Positions 1-9,861 of a stretch of DNA of 30,541 nt are shown here, piece after piece. Source of the stretch: Chara braunii (taxonomy: Eukaryota > Streptophyta > Charophyceae > Charales > Characeae); contig BFEA01000201.1 of assembly GCA_003427395.1 (NCBI GenBank), forward strand, positions 1,075,257-1,105,797, written 5' to 3'. The position numbers were made by a program, and so were the translations under genes. The notes under the pieces are model-generated. The model was not told the DNA's origin. It did no database searches and saw nothing but the letters and a program-made list of their open reading frames with translations. How positions within the stretch are numbered: position 1 is the stretch's first letter; every line of letters begins with the position of its first letter.

Positions 1-33
<33 letters not shown>

Positions 34-45
34 ACACACACACAC

Positions 46-82
<37 letters not shown>

Positions 83-110
83 TCAATCAATCAATCAACC
101 AAACCAATCA
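1..110. repeat. (CA)n then (AATC)n microsatellite
   Basis: Bases 1-48 are nearly pure CA dinucleotides with one TA interruption. Bases 49-110 are AATC tetranucleotides that become irregular (AACC, AAACC) towards the end. The tract starts at the window edge, so its true length is unknown. Confidence 0.95.
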
Positions 111-1111
111 AGATCCTATCGAATAGCTGCCCAAACCAATTGGTGCTTTGGTCGCCGTTGGTCTGGTTTTCATAGGGGCTGACGGTACGACCAGTCCGCG
201 GCACGGACCCTTCTCTCTGATCTGCCCAGCTTTCGGACCAAGCGGCATCTCGCGGATCGTGATCGAAGGCCCTGTCTCCACGGTTTTCGAAAGCACGCAT
301 TTAGGCTCTGATATGCGGTCCTCTGGATGCACAACTGGCTCTCTACCCGCGATCACATTACTGTTGAAAAACCCGAGGACGTCAACGAGGTTAGGCAACT
401 TCACTGTCAATGTCCCTGGTGGGTTGAACACATCAACCAGCGACTTTCCGAACCCCGCGTGGTTGGTCCATCGAAGAGCGATGTGTTTAATGTTTGGTAT
501 TCTTTCCCCTCTTCCATTCAGGACCATCGTCAACTCGAACGTTGCAGAGGGCACATTTTGTCCAGTCCACCTCACCAGGCCGCCAACCGACACAATATTG
601 TCTTTGATGACCACGTACAAAACAAGGCCACTCGATGGTTGTCCGGTTTCCCCCACCCAGTCGAGCATCCAAAACTTGTCCTTGTGGTCAATCACAGGCA
701 CATCGTCTCGCCGATCCGTGCAGTCGTTTCACCAGACGGTTTACGTTCGCCAGACGGTTTACTTTCTCCAAACGGTTTGTGTCTGGGCATAACCTCCACT
801 GCAGATCTCCCCTGCTGTGGACCAGGCACACGTTCCTTACCCGCAGGCCCGCCAGTCATCAACACAGCCTTATCCGGTCCAGGGCCCCGAACAGGAGTCG
901 ACGGAGTGCCCGTGGAAGGTGCACCCCTCGAAACTGGGGTGCGTTGCCGCTTAGACCCCGGTGCCTCCAGACTCCCAACCCCAGCGGCCGGCGTCCCCTT
1001 TGATTTTTTCGGAGATTGTTCCATGCTCCCATAATTCTTACTTGCTTGTCGTTTACTTGCCTTCCCCTCTCCTTCCATGTTTTGTAGTGCTGCGTAATCT
1101 GAAAGCAACAC
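108..1111 (-). pseudogene. candidate two-part gene, frameshifted, function unknown
   Basis: Two minus-strand reading frames meet at about 692-703. The upstream one (1111 to 692, 139 aa from an ATG) is Lys/Pro/Ser/Gly-rich and looks disordered. It has basic clusters (SPKKSKG, GSKRQRT) that could be nuclear-localisation-like, and a small internal repeat (KPFGESKPSGERKPSGE). The downstream one (about 717 to 108, roughly 200 aa) has the alternating hydrophobic pattern of a beta-rich globular domain, for example FWMLDWVGE, LYVVIKDNIVSVGGLVRW and ATFELTMVLNG. It has no in-frame ATG at its beginning; a stop lies just upstream, near 730. A one-base shift would join the two into about 330 aa, which suggests either a frameshift mutation or an unseen splice. 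I do not recognise the family. An OB-like fold is only an impression. Competing plus-strand frames over the same bases have less natural composition. Confidence 0.4.
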
Positions 1112-1204
1112 AACACATCACCGAGAAGCAAAAAATCAGTAGGCCGCACAACGTTGGCATGGCACGAGGAGCAGAAAAGTTCCAGATAGTGATAAGGCAG
1201 CATC

Positions 1205-1925
1205 TCCTTCATGACGAGGCAGCCGCGATCGTGTTCAACTCGATCGTGATCGTGCCCGTGGTCAACACGATCTCGTTCGGCGCGAGCGTGACATGCCAGC
1301 TCGATCGTGAGTCCAGGCTTATCGTGTTCGACTCGATCGTGTTCGACTCGATCATGATCGACTCGATCGCGTTCGACTCGATCGTGTTCGACTCGATCGT
1401 GTTCGACTCGATCGTGTTCGACTCGATCATGATCGACTCGATCGCGTTCGACTCGATCGTGTTCGACTCGATCGTTTTCGAGTCGATCGTGAGTCCAGGC
1501 GATCGTGTTTGACTCGATCGAGTTCGACATGATCGTGCTCGACTCTATCGTGCTCGACTCGATCGTGCTGGACTCGATCGAGTTCGGCACGATCGTGTTC
1601 GACTCGATCGAGTTCGAGTCGATTGTGAGCCTAGGCGATCGTGTTCGACTCGATGGTGAGTCAAGGCGATCGTCTTCGAGCCGATCGTGTCGACTCGAAC
1701 GTGAGTCCAGGCGATCGTGAGTCCAGACGATCATGAGTCCAGATGATCGTGTTGGATCCGATCGTGAGCCCAGGCGATCGTGTTCGACTCGATCGTGTTC
1801 GACTCGATCGTGTTCGACTCGATCGTGTTCGACTCGATCGTGTTCGACTCGATCGAGTTCGACTCGATCGAGATCGACTCGATGGAGGTCGATTCGATCG
1901 AGTTCGACTCAAACGTGGGGGGCCA
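1205..1925. repeat. 15-bp minisatellite (GATCGTGTTCGACTC family)
   Basis: About 45 tandem units of 15 bp, consensus GATCGTGTTCGACTC. Variants include GATCATGATCGACTC, GATCGCGTTCGACTC and a GATCGTGAGTCCAGGC spacer unit. A higher-order period is visible: the ATCATGATCG variant recurs 75 bp apart (1351 and 1426). Because 15 is divisible by 3 and the unit lacks stops in most frames, long artificial ORFs run through on both strands, with pentapeptides such as ESNTI, RVEHD and FDSIV. Both flanks carry a related phrase containing AGCGTGACAT. I regard the array as non-coding satellite. Confidence 0.9.
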
Positions 1926-2044
1926 GCGTGACATATCGACACGACCGGGCTAACATACAGAACACGGGAACGGGACGACGTATGCAAAAGCAGACAAACA
2001 GAACACGGGAGCAGCGTAGCTAAAAGTCACATCAAACAAAGCAG

Positions 2045-2475
2045 AAGAATCGAAAGCCGACATCGACAATTTCACATAAAACCCATTGCTTTCATAACAC
2101 ACACAGTCTCAGTCCACACTGTTGCTGAATGTCCCACATTTCTCACACTGTTCATCTTTCGTGAAATAGGAAGTAGCGTCACGAACAAGGCACACCAATC
2201 AAGGCACATCAATTGGAAGCCTACATCCATCATCAATTCGAGGCATTCAATTGGCAAGGCAGGCAACCGGCACCCGCAACGAGCGACTAACAGTACGCTC
2301 CGCCGATCACTAAACACACACACGCACACATAAGAGAGAGAAAGAGAGAGAGAGTTTAAACCGGCATCGACAAGCTCACATCAAACTCAATGCTCGCACG
2401 CATACACATTCTCAGGTGTCACTTTTGTTGAACAGCTGAATAGCTGACATGTCCTACACTGTTCATCTCCCATGA
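2045..2475 (-). repeat. diverged direct duplication with Cys-rich coding traces
   Basis: The block at about 2051-2160 is repeated, diverged, at about 2358-2470. Both copies share a GCATCGACA-like start and end in CACTGTTCATCT. On the minus strand both begin with a peptide DEQC followed by a second Cys (DEQCEKCGTFSNSVD in one, DEQCRTCQLFSCSTK in the other), a CxxC arrangement like half a zinc-binding motif. The second continues to VYACEH. Both frames are broken by stops within about 30 codons. They look like two decayed copies of one exon or element fragment; the family is not recognised. The 300-bp interval between them has a GA-rich microsatellite near 2333-2354. Confidence 0.5.
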
Positions 2476-2479
2476 CCTC

Positions 2480-3060
2480 CCCCTCGACCTCGCCTATCCT
2501 TTCGCCCCGAAACCGTACACTGCGTTCAGGGATGAACCGTACGTCAGGAGCTGTGGACTGCACAAGGTTGCAGTGGAGGAGAAGCAAGACACGTATCGTG
2601 CACGGACGAAACCACATGATCTCGCTAAAATGCGACCGATGGCGTCTCTAATGACCTTCACGTTTTCCTCGACCTCCTCCCAATGCCGGGGTGTATCGAC
2701 ATGCCCCGCCATTCTAGAGGAATATCCCCTTCCTTTCCAGGACAACTTGACGGGGAGTGTGTCGTACTTCTGCGTACATGTTGATCTCAGTCGTTTCTCT
2801 TTCGCTAGGGTTCTTTGTGTTTCGGTAAGAAATAGAAGTAAGACTTCAGCGGAAGCGAGTATTTACATGTCCAGGAACGAGCTCATCGTTGACGGGGACT
2901 CGATTATGTTAACGCATGGTTGGAGGAATGGTAGGTTTGGCGTGAATTTTTATATATTGTTTTTTAATTTTGTTTAAATCAATTTTAGTATTTGATTTTG
3001 AAAAAATCTTAAACAAAGTCAGATTACAAAAAAATAAATAGAAGTGCAGGGTTTTCCAAG
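2480..3060. other. unassigned stretch
   Basis: No convincing gene is visible. Open frames exist on both strands (for example plus 2573-2977), but their composition is not protein-like and they overlap each other. The last 100 bases become AT-rich. Confidence 0.5.
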
Positions 3061-3094
3061 TCCTACACCCCCATATATATATATATTACGTATT

Positions 3095-3215
3095 TTTAGG
3101 GGGGGGGGGGGGAAATATTGAAAAACCAGGCCGCGGACAGGGCCTCATCGGCCGCGGGCGCGGCCGAGAATCTCGGCCGCAGCGGCCGAAATGCCCGCGG
3201 CCTAGGCCGCGGGTG
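3095..3215. repeat. GGCCGC-rich island with near-perfect palindromes
   Basis: A G homopolymer (about 3100-3112) is followed by dense CGGCCG/GCCGCGG motifs. Two hairpin candidates are visible: 10-bp arms around a single A (3160-3169 and 3171-3180), and a perfect 20-bp palindrome at 3194-3213. Base composition differs sharply from the AT-rich sequence on either side. Confidence 0.8.
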
Positions 3216-3228
3216 TCACATAGCAGAC

Positions 3229-3305
3229 ACACACACACACGCACACACAGAGTCTGGCACAGTCATGCTTTTTTTGAGTGTATAGCGAATATGACAACAT
3301 ACACC
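3229..3305 (+). repeat. CA tract with conserved AGTCTGGCACAGT flank, copy 1
   Basis: A CA/CG-interrupted tract is followed by AGTCTGGCACAGTCATGC, a T-run and GAGTGTAT. The same arrangement recurs at 8000-8100, so this is a dispersed element edge and not an isolated microsatellite. Confidence 0.6.
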
Positions 3306-3419
3306 ATTAAAAAAAAAAAAAAAAAAGTGACCAGGTAGCACCCCTTCCAGGGCCAAGGGAACAAACGCTCCTGCCAGCAACGGCCAGAAGTACATACCGA
3401 AAAGATGCACGGTACCATT

Positions 3420-3650
3420 AGGGGCATATGGAAAATTATTGTGCCTGTACTGAACGGCTATCCAGTAGGGGCAAACTGGAAATTTGGCACAGGTACCGGT
3501 AGGGGCATATTGAAAATGTCTCAGGCCTAAACGACGCCAGGGTTTTTTTGGAAACTTGAATCACTATCAGAGGGGCAAATCAGAGTAAGTTGGCCGTCGG
3601 AGGGGCAAATCGCAAATAAATGCAAACTTCAGGGGCATTTCAAAATTTTT
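3420..3650 (+). repeat. degenerate AGGGGCA motif array
   Basis: The phrase AGGGGCAxAxxGxAAA occurs six times, beginning at about 3420, 3467, 3501, 3571, 3601 and 3631. Spacing is irregular (47, 34, 70, 30, 30 bp). No coding frame follows it. Its origin is unknown to me. Confidence 0.6.
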
Positions 3651-3659
3651 CCTTTTTTC

Positions 3660-3925
3660 ACAAAAAGAATATATAATCAAAAAAAAAAATTGTGGGGGTC
3701 CTCGCCACCCCTACTACCCCCCCAAGGCACCAGCCCCCCCACGCGGCACGCCCCCAGCACTCCCCCAGCAACCCTTGGCAGCTTCGTCCGACGGTACGGC
3801 ATATGAGGGACTCTCACTGAGCCCAAGTTGTTGGTGACTGTGCTCTCATTGAGCCCATGTTGTCGACTGTGTTCTTGGGCCTTGCTGTGCCAGTGGTTAC
3901 GTGTTTTGTGTGGATCCTGGTTCCT
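3660..3925. other. unassigned stretch, C-rich then low complexity
   Basis: An A-run is followed by C-rich sequence with repeated AGC and CCCC phrases. I see no gene, terminator or recognisable repeat beyond compositional bias. Confidence 0.4.
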
Positions 3926-4447
3926 TGCTGTCTTCTCCTCATCGGGGGACAGCTATACATATTTTCTATCTCCTCACATATTTGAACTGGTGTTCTGCCA
4001 TGTCATGGAACATATCTTTTTCCTTTCACCACCTACCACAACTCCTAAGGCTATACACCGGACCCCTGCAAGCATAACTTTCCACCTCTCTTCAGTGAAG
4101 GGATGTCACCTCTCTCGGCGGAGGGAAATAACGGCATGTATGCCCCTCCCCTTTTTCCTTAGCTTTTAGCGTGCAGGGTTGGGGCCACCGGTGGTGGCCA
4201 GGCTAGCACAAGGACCGAGCATTTGTCTGTAACTGTGCCTCTCTTTCCCCCACCCCCATCGGGTAGAAGTAGTGTCTAAAGCCGACACTCTCCCACACAG
4301 CAGTTGCAACCCGCTCACACGCGCACTCACACCCATGTTGGCTGAAGACCTCACTTATACCGACTAGGAGGATCCGGCCGACTATCTCAGTTGGTTGGCA
4401 CCGAGCGTGCCACAGGCGGCCATGGGATTGAACCCACGACTCCTTTT
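3926..4447 (+). repeat. dispersed repeat family, copy 1 (single internal unit)
   Basis: This block shares a long diverged match with 21167-22088. The shared path runs through CTGTCTTCTCCTCATCG, TTTGAACTGGT, CATGTCATGGAACATATC and CCCCTGCAAGCAT, then GGTTGGGGCCACC and GGCTGAAGACCTCACT. Here the roughly 155-bp internal unit (4006-4165) occurs once; copy 2 has it four times. Homology ends near GACTATC at about 4387, after which this copy continues into the tRNA-like segment. No ORF is conserved between copies, so a non-autonomous element is likely. Confidence 0.8.
4376..4447 (+). repeat. tRNA-like segment (SINE-type pol III boxes)
   Basis: An A-box-like TATCTCAGTTGGTTGG at 4383 is followed 42 bp later by a B-box-like GGATTGAACCC at 4425. 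That spacing is normal for a tRNA. The acceptor and anticodon stems do not pair properly, so this is not a functional tRNA but probably a tRNA-derived piece of an interspersed repeat. Confidence 0.45.
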
Positions 4448-4508
4448 CCAAACGAAGAATCAACAGCAAAAATAGAAAAACGCAATCAACATTCCGCCGC
4501 TACAGTAT

Positions 4509-4698
4509 CCAGTTGAATATTACCGTCTTAGCGCATACTCACACCAGCACTGCCTACAATGTATCTCAACGCATTTCCTGCCAAACCTGTATGCATCTGG
4601 CCGTAATTCCGTCCACAAATAAGTAGTAAAGTGCTAGTGTGAGTATGCCCTTACAATGGACAGAGGTATGTAGCCAGTTCAACATTACCGTCCTACGC
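4509..4698. mobile_element. small inverted-repeat (MITE-like) element with flanking direct repeats
   Basis: Inverted arms of 19 bp with one mismatch lie at 4533-4551 (GCATACTCACACCAGCACT) and 4630-4648, enclosing 78 bp. Outside them is a diverged direct repeat of about 25 bp (CCAGTT.AA.ATTACCGTC) at 4509 and 4674. It resembles a short terminal-inverted-repeat element. The direct repeats are too long and too diverged for a simple target-site duplication, so they may belong to the element or to an older tandem duplication. Confidence 0.55.
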
Positions 4699-4770
4699 AA
4701 GGAACTGTTCATAAACAGAACATGCGCTCAAATCCTGCAGCACGCAATAATGCTAGGAGCAGGCCGACTT

Positions 4771-6088
<1,318 letters not shown>

Positions 6089-6411
6089 ATCAGTCTGTGT
6101 GAGTGTGATGTGTGTGTTGTGTGCGTAGGTAGGTAGTAGCTAATTAGTTGAGAGCAGTCATTGCGAGGGCACTCGATTATGTTTTTCCCTCGTGATTTTT
6201 GATTGGCGGAATCATAGTGAGACGATGTGTTGGCTTGTGCGTTTTCTTACATCGAATTTGGGTAACTTGTGGCGGGTATGGAGAAGAGAAAAGGGAGTAG
6301 GGAGAGGTATAGGGTGACCTGCAATAAGTCGATCTTTTCATTCAATCTATTATCTGTGGGGGTGAAACAGATCAAACAAACACGACGCTTAAAAGAGCTT
6401 TAGATGCAATG
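6089..6411 (+). other. GapC 3' flank
   Basis: This is TG-rich sequence just after the stop, consistent with a 3' UTR. There is no canonical AATAAA signal. A TGTAA pentamer, used as a polyadenylation signal in some green algae, occurs only later, near 6461. No poly(A) tract follows the gene directly. Confidence 0.35.
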
Positions 6412-6414
6412 GTG

Positions 6415-6820
6415 GGGTGTTTCTGGTTCTGGGAGTTCGATGGATCGAATACTTCGATATTGTAATTGAAAATCGGACGCCCTCACGGCGACTTTATTTC
6501 GACATAACTCGAGTTTTTTTTTTTTTTTTTAATTCGTTTAACTAGTTTCATCTGGATTCGAACTCAGTTGTGTTTTCTCACGTTTATCTCGTTCCGACCT
6601 CCGTGTGTTTTTCAACAGTTCAAAGCCATTAAAAACGTGTGTCCGGTTCTGGCAGTTTGTCGTATGCTTCGGCATTGTAAGTTGAGATCGGACGCCCTCA
6701 AGGCGATTATGCTTCGAAATCAAATGAGTATTTTTCTTTTTCTTTTTTCTTATTTCTTTTTTCTTTCTTTTTTCTTTTTCTTTTCATTTATCAAGTTCGA
6801 TCTGGATTCGCACTTTAGAC
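6415..6820 (+). repeat. diverged 215-bp-offset direct duplication
   Basis: The blocks at about 6415-6567 and 6636-6820 align in order: GGTTCTGG.AGTT, TTCG..ATTGTAA, ATCGGACGCCCTCA.GGCGA, then a T-rich stretch and ATCTGGATTCG. The shared GGACGCCCTCA phrase is offset by 215 bp. The second copy has an expanded T/C homopolymer section (6730-6786). Confidence 0.75.
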
Positions 6821-7250
6821 GGGTAGAGTGGGAGAATGGAGAGCTGGAGGAGGAATGGGTTGTACGTGATTGTAATGTCTCATAGCTCGTGTTCTCTTTG
6901 AGTGAAGCCACTGAGAGTTCCGGGTGGCGTTGGCGTTTTCCATGTGTTAAGGTGTTCTTTCTTTTGTTAGTCTGAGGATGAGGGGGAAAGGGGGAAGGGA
7001 GAAGGGAGAACTCCAGGAGACTCTGAGGGGGAAAGGGGGCAAATGATGATGTCTAGAAAGCAGGAAGGCCTGAGAGAGATTGGGGGGTTGAAAAAAAATG
7101 CGCATTTTCAAACTGAAACCGTGACTGCGCCCTAGTTTGCCCTTTTTTTTAATAGGGTTCTAAGGTCCAATGAATCACGGGGCAAATATTGAACTGATCG
7201 CAACAGAAACTGCACTTTTATCGTAGCCACTTTGCCTTTCCCTCTTAAAA
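6821..7250. other. unassigned stretch
   Basis: G-rich purine phrases (GGGGGAAAGGGGG repeated near 6980-7035) and short T-runs are visible. I see no gene or recognisable RNA. Confidence 0.4.
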
Positions 7251-7255
7251 AGTAT

Positions 7256-7369
7256 TTTTGGTGTTGTGTTTGACATCCGTTAAAAGGGTTGGAACGATAC
7301 AGACAAAGAAGATTAGGTTGGCCTCTGCGTAATCATGGCAGACATAGATCGAGAAATGGTCTAAATTTT
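7256..7369 (+). pseudogene. U6 snRNA-derived copy, diverged
   Basis: The order and sequence follow U6 snRNA: GACATCCG at 7272, TTGGAACGATACAGA, AGAAGATTAG, GGCC.CTGCG, and finally ATCGAGAAATGGTCTAAATTTT ending at about 7368. U6 is the catalytic-core RNA of the spliceosome. Here the ACAGAGA box, which pairs with the 5' splice site, is broken (ACAGACAAAGAAG, an insertion), and GCATGGCCCC is altered to GTTGGCCTC. The 5' stem-loop is poorly preserved, and I see neither an upstream TATA nor a plant USE. These changes make a pseudogene likely. The identification rests on recall of the plant U6 sequence. Confidence 0.85.
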
Positions 7370-7857
7370 AGTGAAGAGAGAATTAATTTGCGAGCGGCGA
7401 TCCTACTGTAAGAAAGTCCAGTTCTACATACAGTGAATAAAAATCGCTGAAACGAATGGGACGCAAATGTCAGAGAAACTGTTCTGCATGGCACAGCAGA
7501 TGTTTTTGTCACAGATGATCAAATTGTGATAAAAATACGAACGAGCTGATCTTTGTTGGTACACCCATAGACTGTTGAAATTCAGACCTAAGTTCGAATC
7601 GTAATAATGGGCCTCGATGAATCGAATGAATGATTCTTTTTGTTTTTGTTCTCCGTGTTTATAGCTTAGGAGATACTTGTTTTTTTCCCTTCTTTTTTTG
7701 CCTCCCCAAAGCGTAATCATTGCAAGCTGGGACGGCGTCCGGGGTCCCTTACGGCGCGCCGCGTCGATGACACGGCAGGCTGCTTACAACTTACAAGTCA
7801 CTGGCGCGCAGCGGAAGGCTTAGTGCCTCTAGAGAGGGCCACGTCTTTTCAATGTTC

Positions 7858-7860
<3 letters not shown>
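7370..7860. other. unassigned stretch
   Basis: No gene is supported. The minus-strand open frame at 7424-7720 has no recognisable domain and biased composition. Confidence 0.4.
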
Positions 7861-7946
<86 letters not shown>

Positions 7947-7949
7947 ACN

Positions 7950-8037
<88 letters not shown>

Positions 8038-8043
8038 ACACAC
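7861..8043. repeat. duplicated (TC)n(AC)n microsatellite with an N at the joint
   Basis: The order is (TC)n 7861-7921, (AC)n to 7948, N at 7949, then (TC)n to about 7997 and (AC)n to 8043. The compound tract appears twice in the same order with an ambiguous base exactly between the copies. This could be a true duplication or an assembly join. Confidence 0.9.
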
Positions 8044-8100
8044 AGTCTGGCACAGTTATGCATTTTTCCCAGTGTAATGCTGGCGAGGTTATGTGGAAAT
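8044..8100 (+). repeat. AGTCTGGCACAGT flank, copy 2
   Basis: Directly after the CA tract, AGTCTGGCACAGTTATGC, a T-run and AGTGTAATG repeat the arrangement at 3251-3295. Similarity covers about 50 bp. Confidence 0.6.
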
Positions 8101-8386
8101 GGCAGCATGCAGGGCGGTTCATGCAATGTGGAGAGGCTGCCTTGTAAGTTGGAGGGTGTATGCCGGGCGAGGTCTCGCCAGCAAAGAGAATTGGATACGA
8201 AGTACGAATCGGAGCGAGAGTGTGGAGACGTGCAAAAAATCTGGATTGATCTGCTTTGCTCTCTCGCTGCCACTTCTCTCTGGATGTGGTTAGGACCAGG
8301 TGCATCCAGGCGGTGCCGGAAAGGCCATCACTGAAGTCCTATTGCTACTATGCCTTGAGGATGTTAATTATTTTTTTATTTTTTTC

Positions 8387-8487
8387 CCCCCAACCACTCC
8401 TGGATTTATGCGTGTCGTCCTTGCGCAGGGGCCATGCTAATGTTCTCTATGTACTTCCAATTTTTAACGGATGTCTCGAGATGGAAC
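8387..8487 (-). pseudogene. U6 snRNA-derived copy with A-rich tail
   Basis: Reading the minus strand from 8487, a 5' stem-loop-like segment leads to GACATCCGTTAAAA, then TTGGAA, then an unbroken TTAGCATGGCCCCTGCGCAA, then GACACGCATAAATC. The central catalytic region, including the AGC triad, is well preserved. The ACAGAGA box reads ATAGAGA, and the 3' end (GAGTGGTTGGGGGG) has diverged from AAATGGTCCAAATTTT. An A-rich tail follows immediately (8364-8386 on this strand). Upstream there is only an A-run and no TATA or USE element. A retroposed pseudogene is the simplest reading. GTTAAAA in place of GATAAAA is shared with the copy at 7256. Confidence 0.88.
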
Positions 8488-9860
8488 GTAGAAGTTTTTT
8501 TTTTTTTTTCATCAGAAATTAGAGCCGTTGAAATTTAAGGATGAATGCTTACGTTGAAAGGATACATCGGGCCTCGATCCACTACTGTCCGCTGTACAAC
8601 TGTTTGGAAAGGTAGCCGACAGCTGTCACAGCGTCCGAAAAAATCCGTGTTTTGTGTGTTTTGTGTGTTTTCTCGGCGTTGGTCTATACTGCTGTCTGCT
8701 GTAGAACTCTTCAATTGAGTTCACTTCCTATCAGACACCGCCGTGACAGCACTACAAAACACAACATCAATTATAGCGTTTTGTCTGCCCAGTCTGTAGG
8801 CTCACTGTCCGTAATGGAGTCGGGTCTGTGGTGGTTGGAGCGAGGACCGTCCGTGTAACTACTTTTGCAGGCTGGAAATTGTACATAGCCGGATCCGTGT
8901 TTTGTAGGCGTCCGAATCCGTCTTTTCTCGGCGTAGCTCTTTTATACTTGGTGTTTTGTAGGTGAATACGTGTTTTGTCATCGGGGTAGCTCTGTAAATA
9001 CAACAGAGGCCATCTTCTGAGATGGGATCAGGATGAGCTGCGACCAGAGCTTCTGCGGCTCCTTGCAGCAGGGAGGTTGCAGGTGAGGGAAGGACTTTTC
9101 CCATTTCGCTGTAATCTCAGCAGTCCCCATTGCGTGATTGGCGTCGTTGTCTCCCCGTGTTTCCAGCCCTAGCTAGATTGATCCCTCCGCAGAACTGGCC
9201 TGGCTGTGCCCCTGCAGTAAGCTGAGCTAGATTGTCATGAGTGCCCTCATGTACTTGCACTTTCATCTCCTGCATAGAGTAGGTTCCATAGCTGGTACAT
9301 TCCCCATCTTGAATCAGATCGGGGCAGCCTGGGCGCCTTCTTATGAACTTGACGAGTTTGCACAGAGCATCCCTCCCTACAAAGCATAGGAATTGCTCTT
9401 CTCATTTAGTACCTCTTTCTTGAACAAGGTCCCAATTTTAGGGACAGCCTAAATTTGGGGGACACATGAGATCAGTTCCAGGGCGGGTTGTCATGAGCAA
9501 TCTCACAACCCGCGCGGCTTTTCGTACTATCGTACTAAGAGATACCCGATCAGAGTAATTGCGGGTGTGGCCAAGGATTTTAGGCAGGGATTGAATCACC
9601 CGACGGAAAGGGGGATTCTCGCTTCATTCTGAGGTTATTCCAAAAATTAAGGCCAACAGAGGGGCTTGATGGGGAATACAGGAGAGGATCTGAAGGGTAA
9701 ACAGGGCCAACATGCAAGGTACGAACAAAATTCTGCTCTGCAATGGCTAAGGACAGACGGGTGTTTGTTAATAGAAAAAAAAAGGAAAAGCGAAGACGCG
9801 GAATCTACCGCTTCTCTTGTGGTATGCCAAGTCTATTGCAAGAACCCAAGAGAAGGAGCC
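8488..9860. other. unassigned stretch with one strong stem-loop
   Basis: No gene is supported. Repeated GTGTTTTGTG phrases occur at 8650-8675 and 8898-8975. A perfect 9-bp stem with a 13-nt loop lies at 9483-9513 (GCGGGTTGT and ACAACCCGC). A weaker GTCCC/GGGAC pair lies near 9430-9445. Confidence 0.4.
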
Positions 9861-9861
9861 T

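Noticed and set aside
859-1734. 291-codon minus-strand ORF through the minisatellite
   Set aside because: It is made almost entirely of RVEHD-type pentapeptides from a 15-bp repeat that is open in several frames; no independent sign of coding.
4376-4447. Functional tRNA gene
   Set aside because: Box motifs and spacing fit, but acceptor and anticodon stems do not pair.
7823-8334. Ser/Leu and His/Thr repeat ORFs
   Set aside because: Translations of TC and CA microsatellites.
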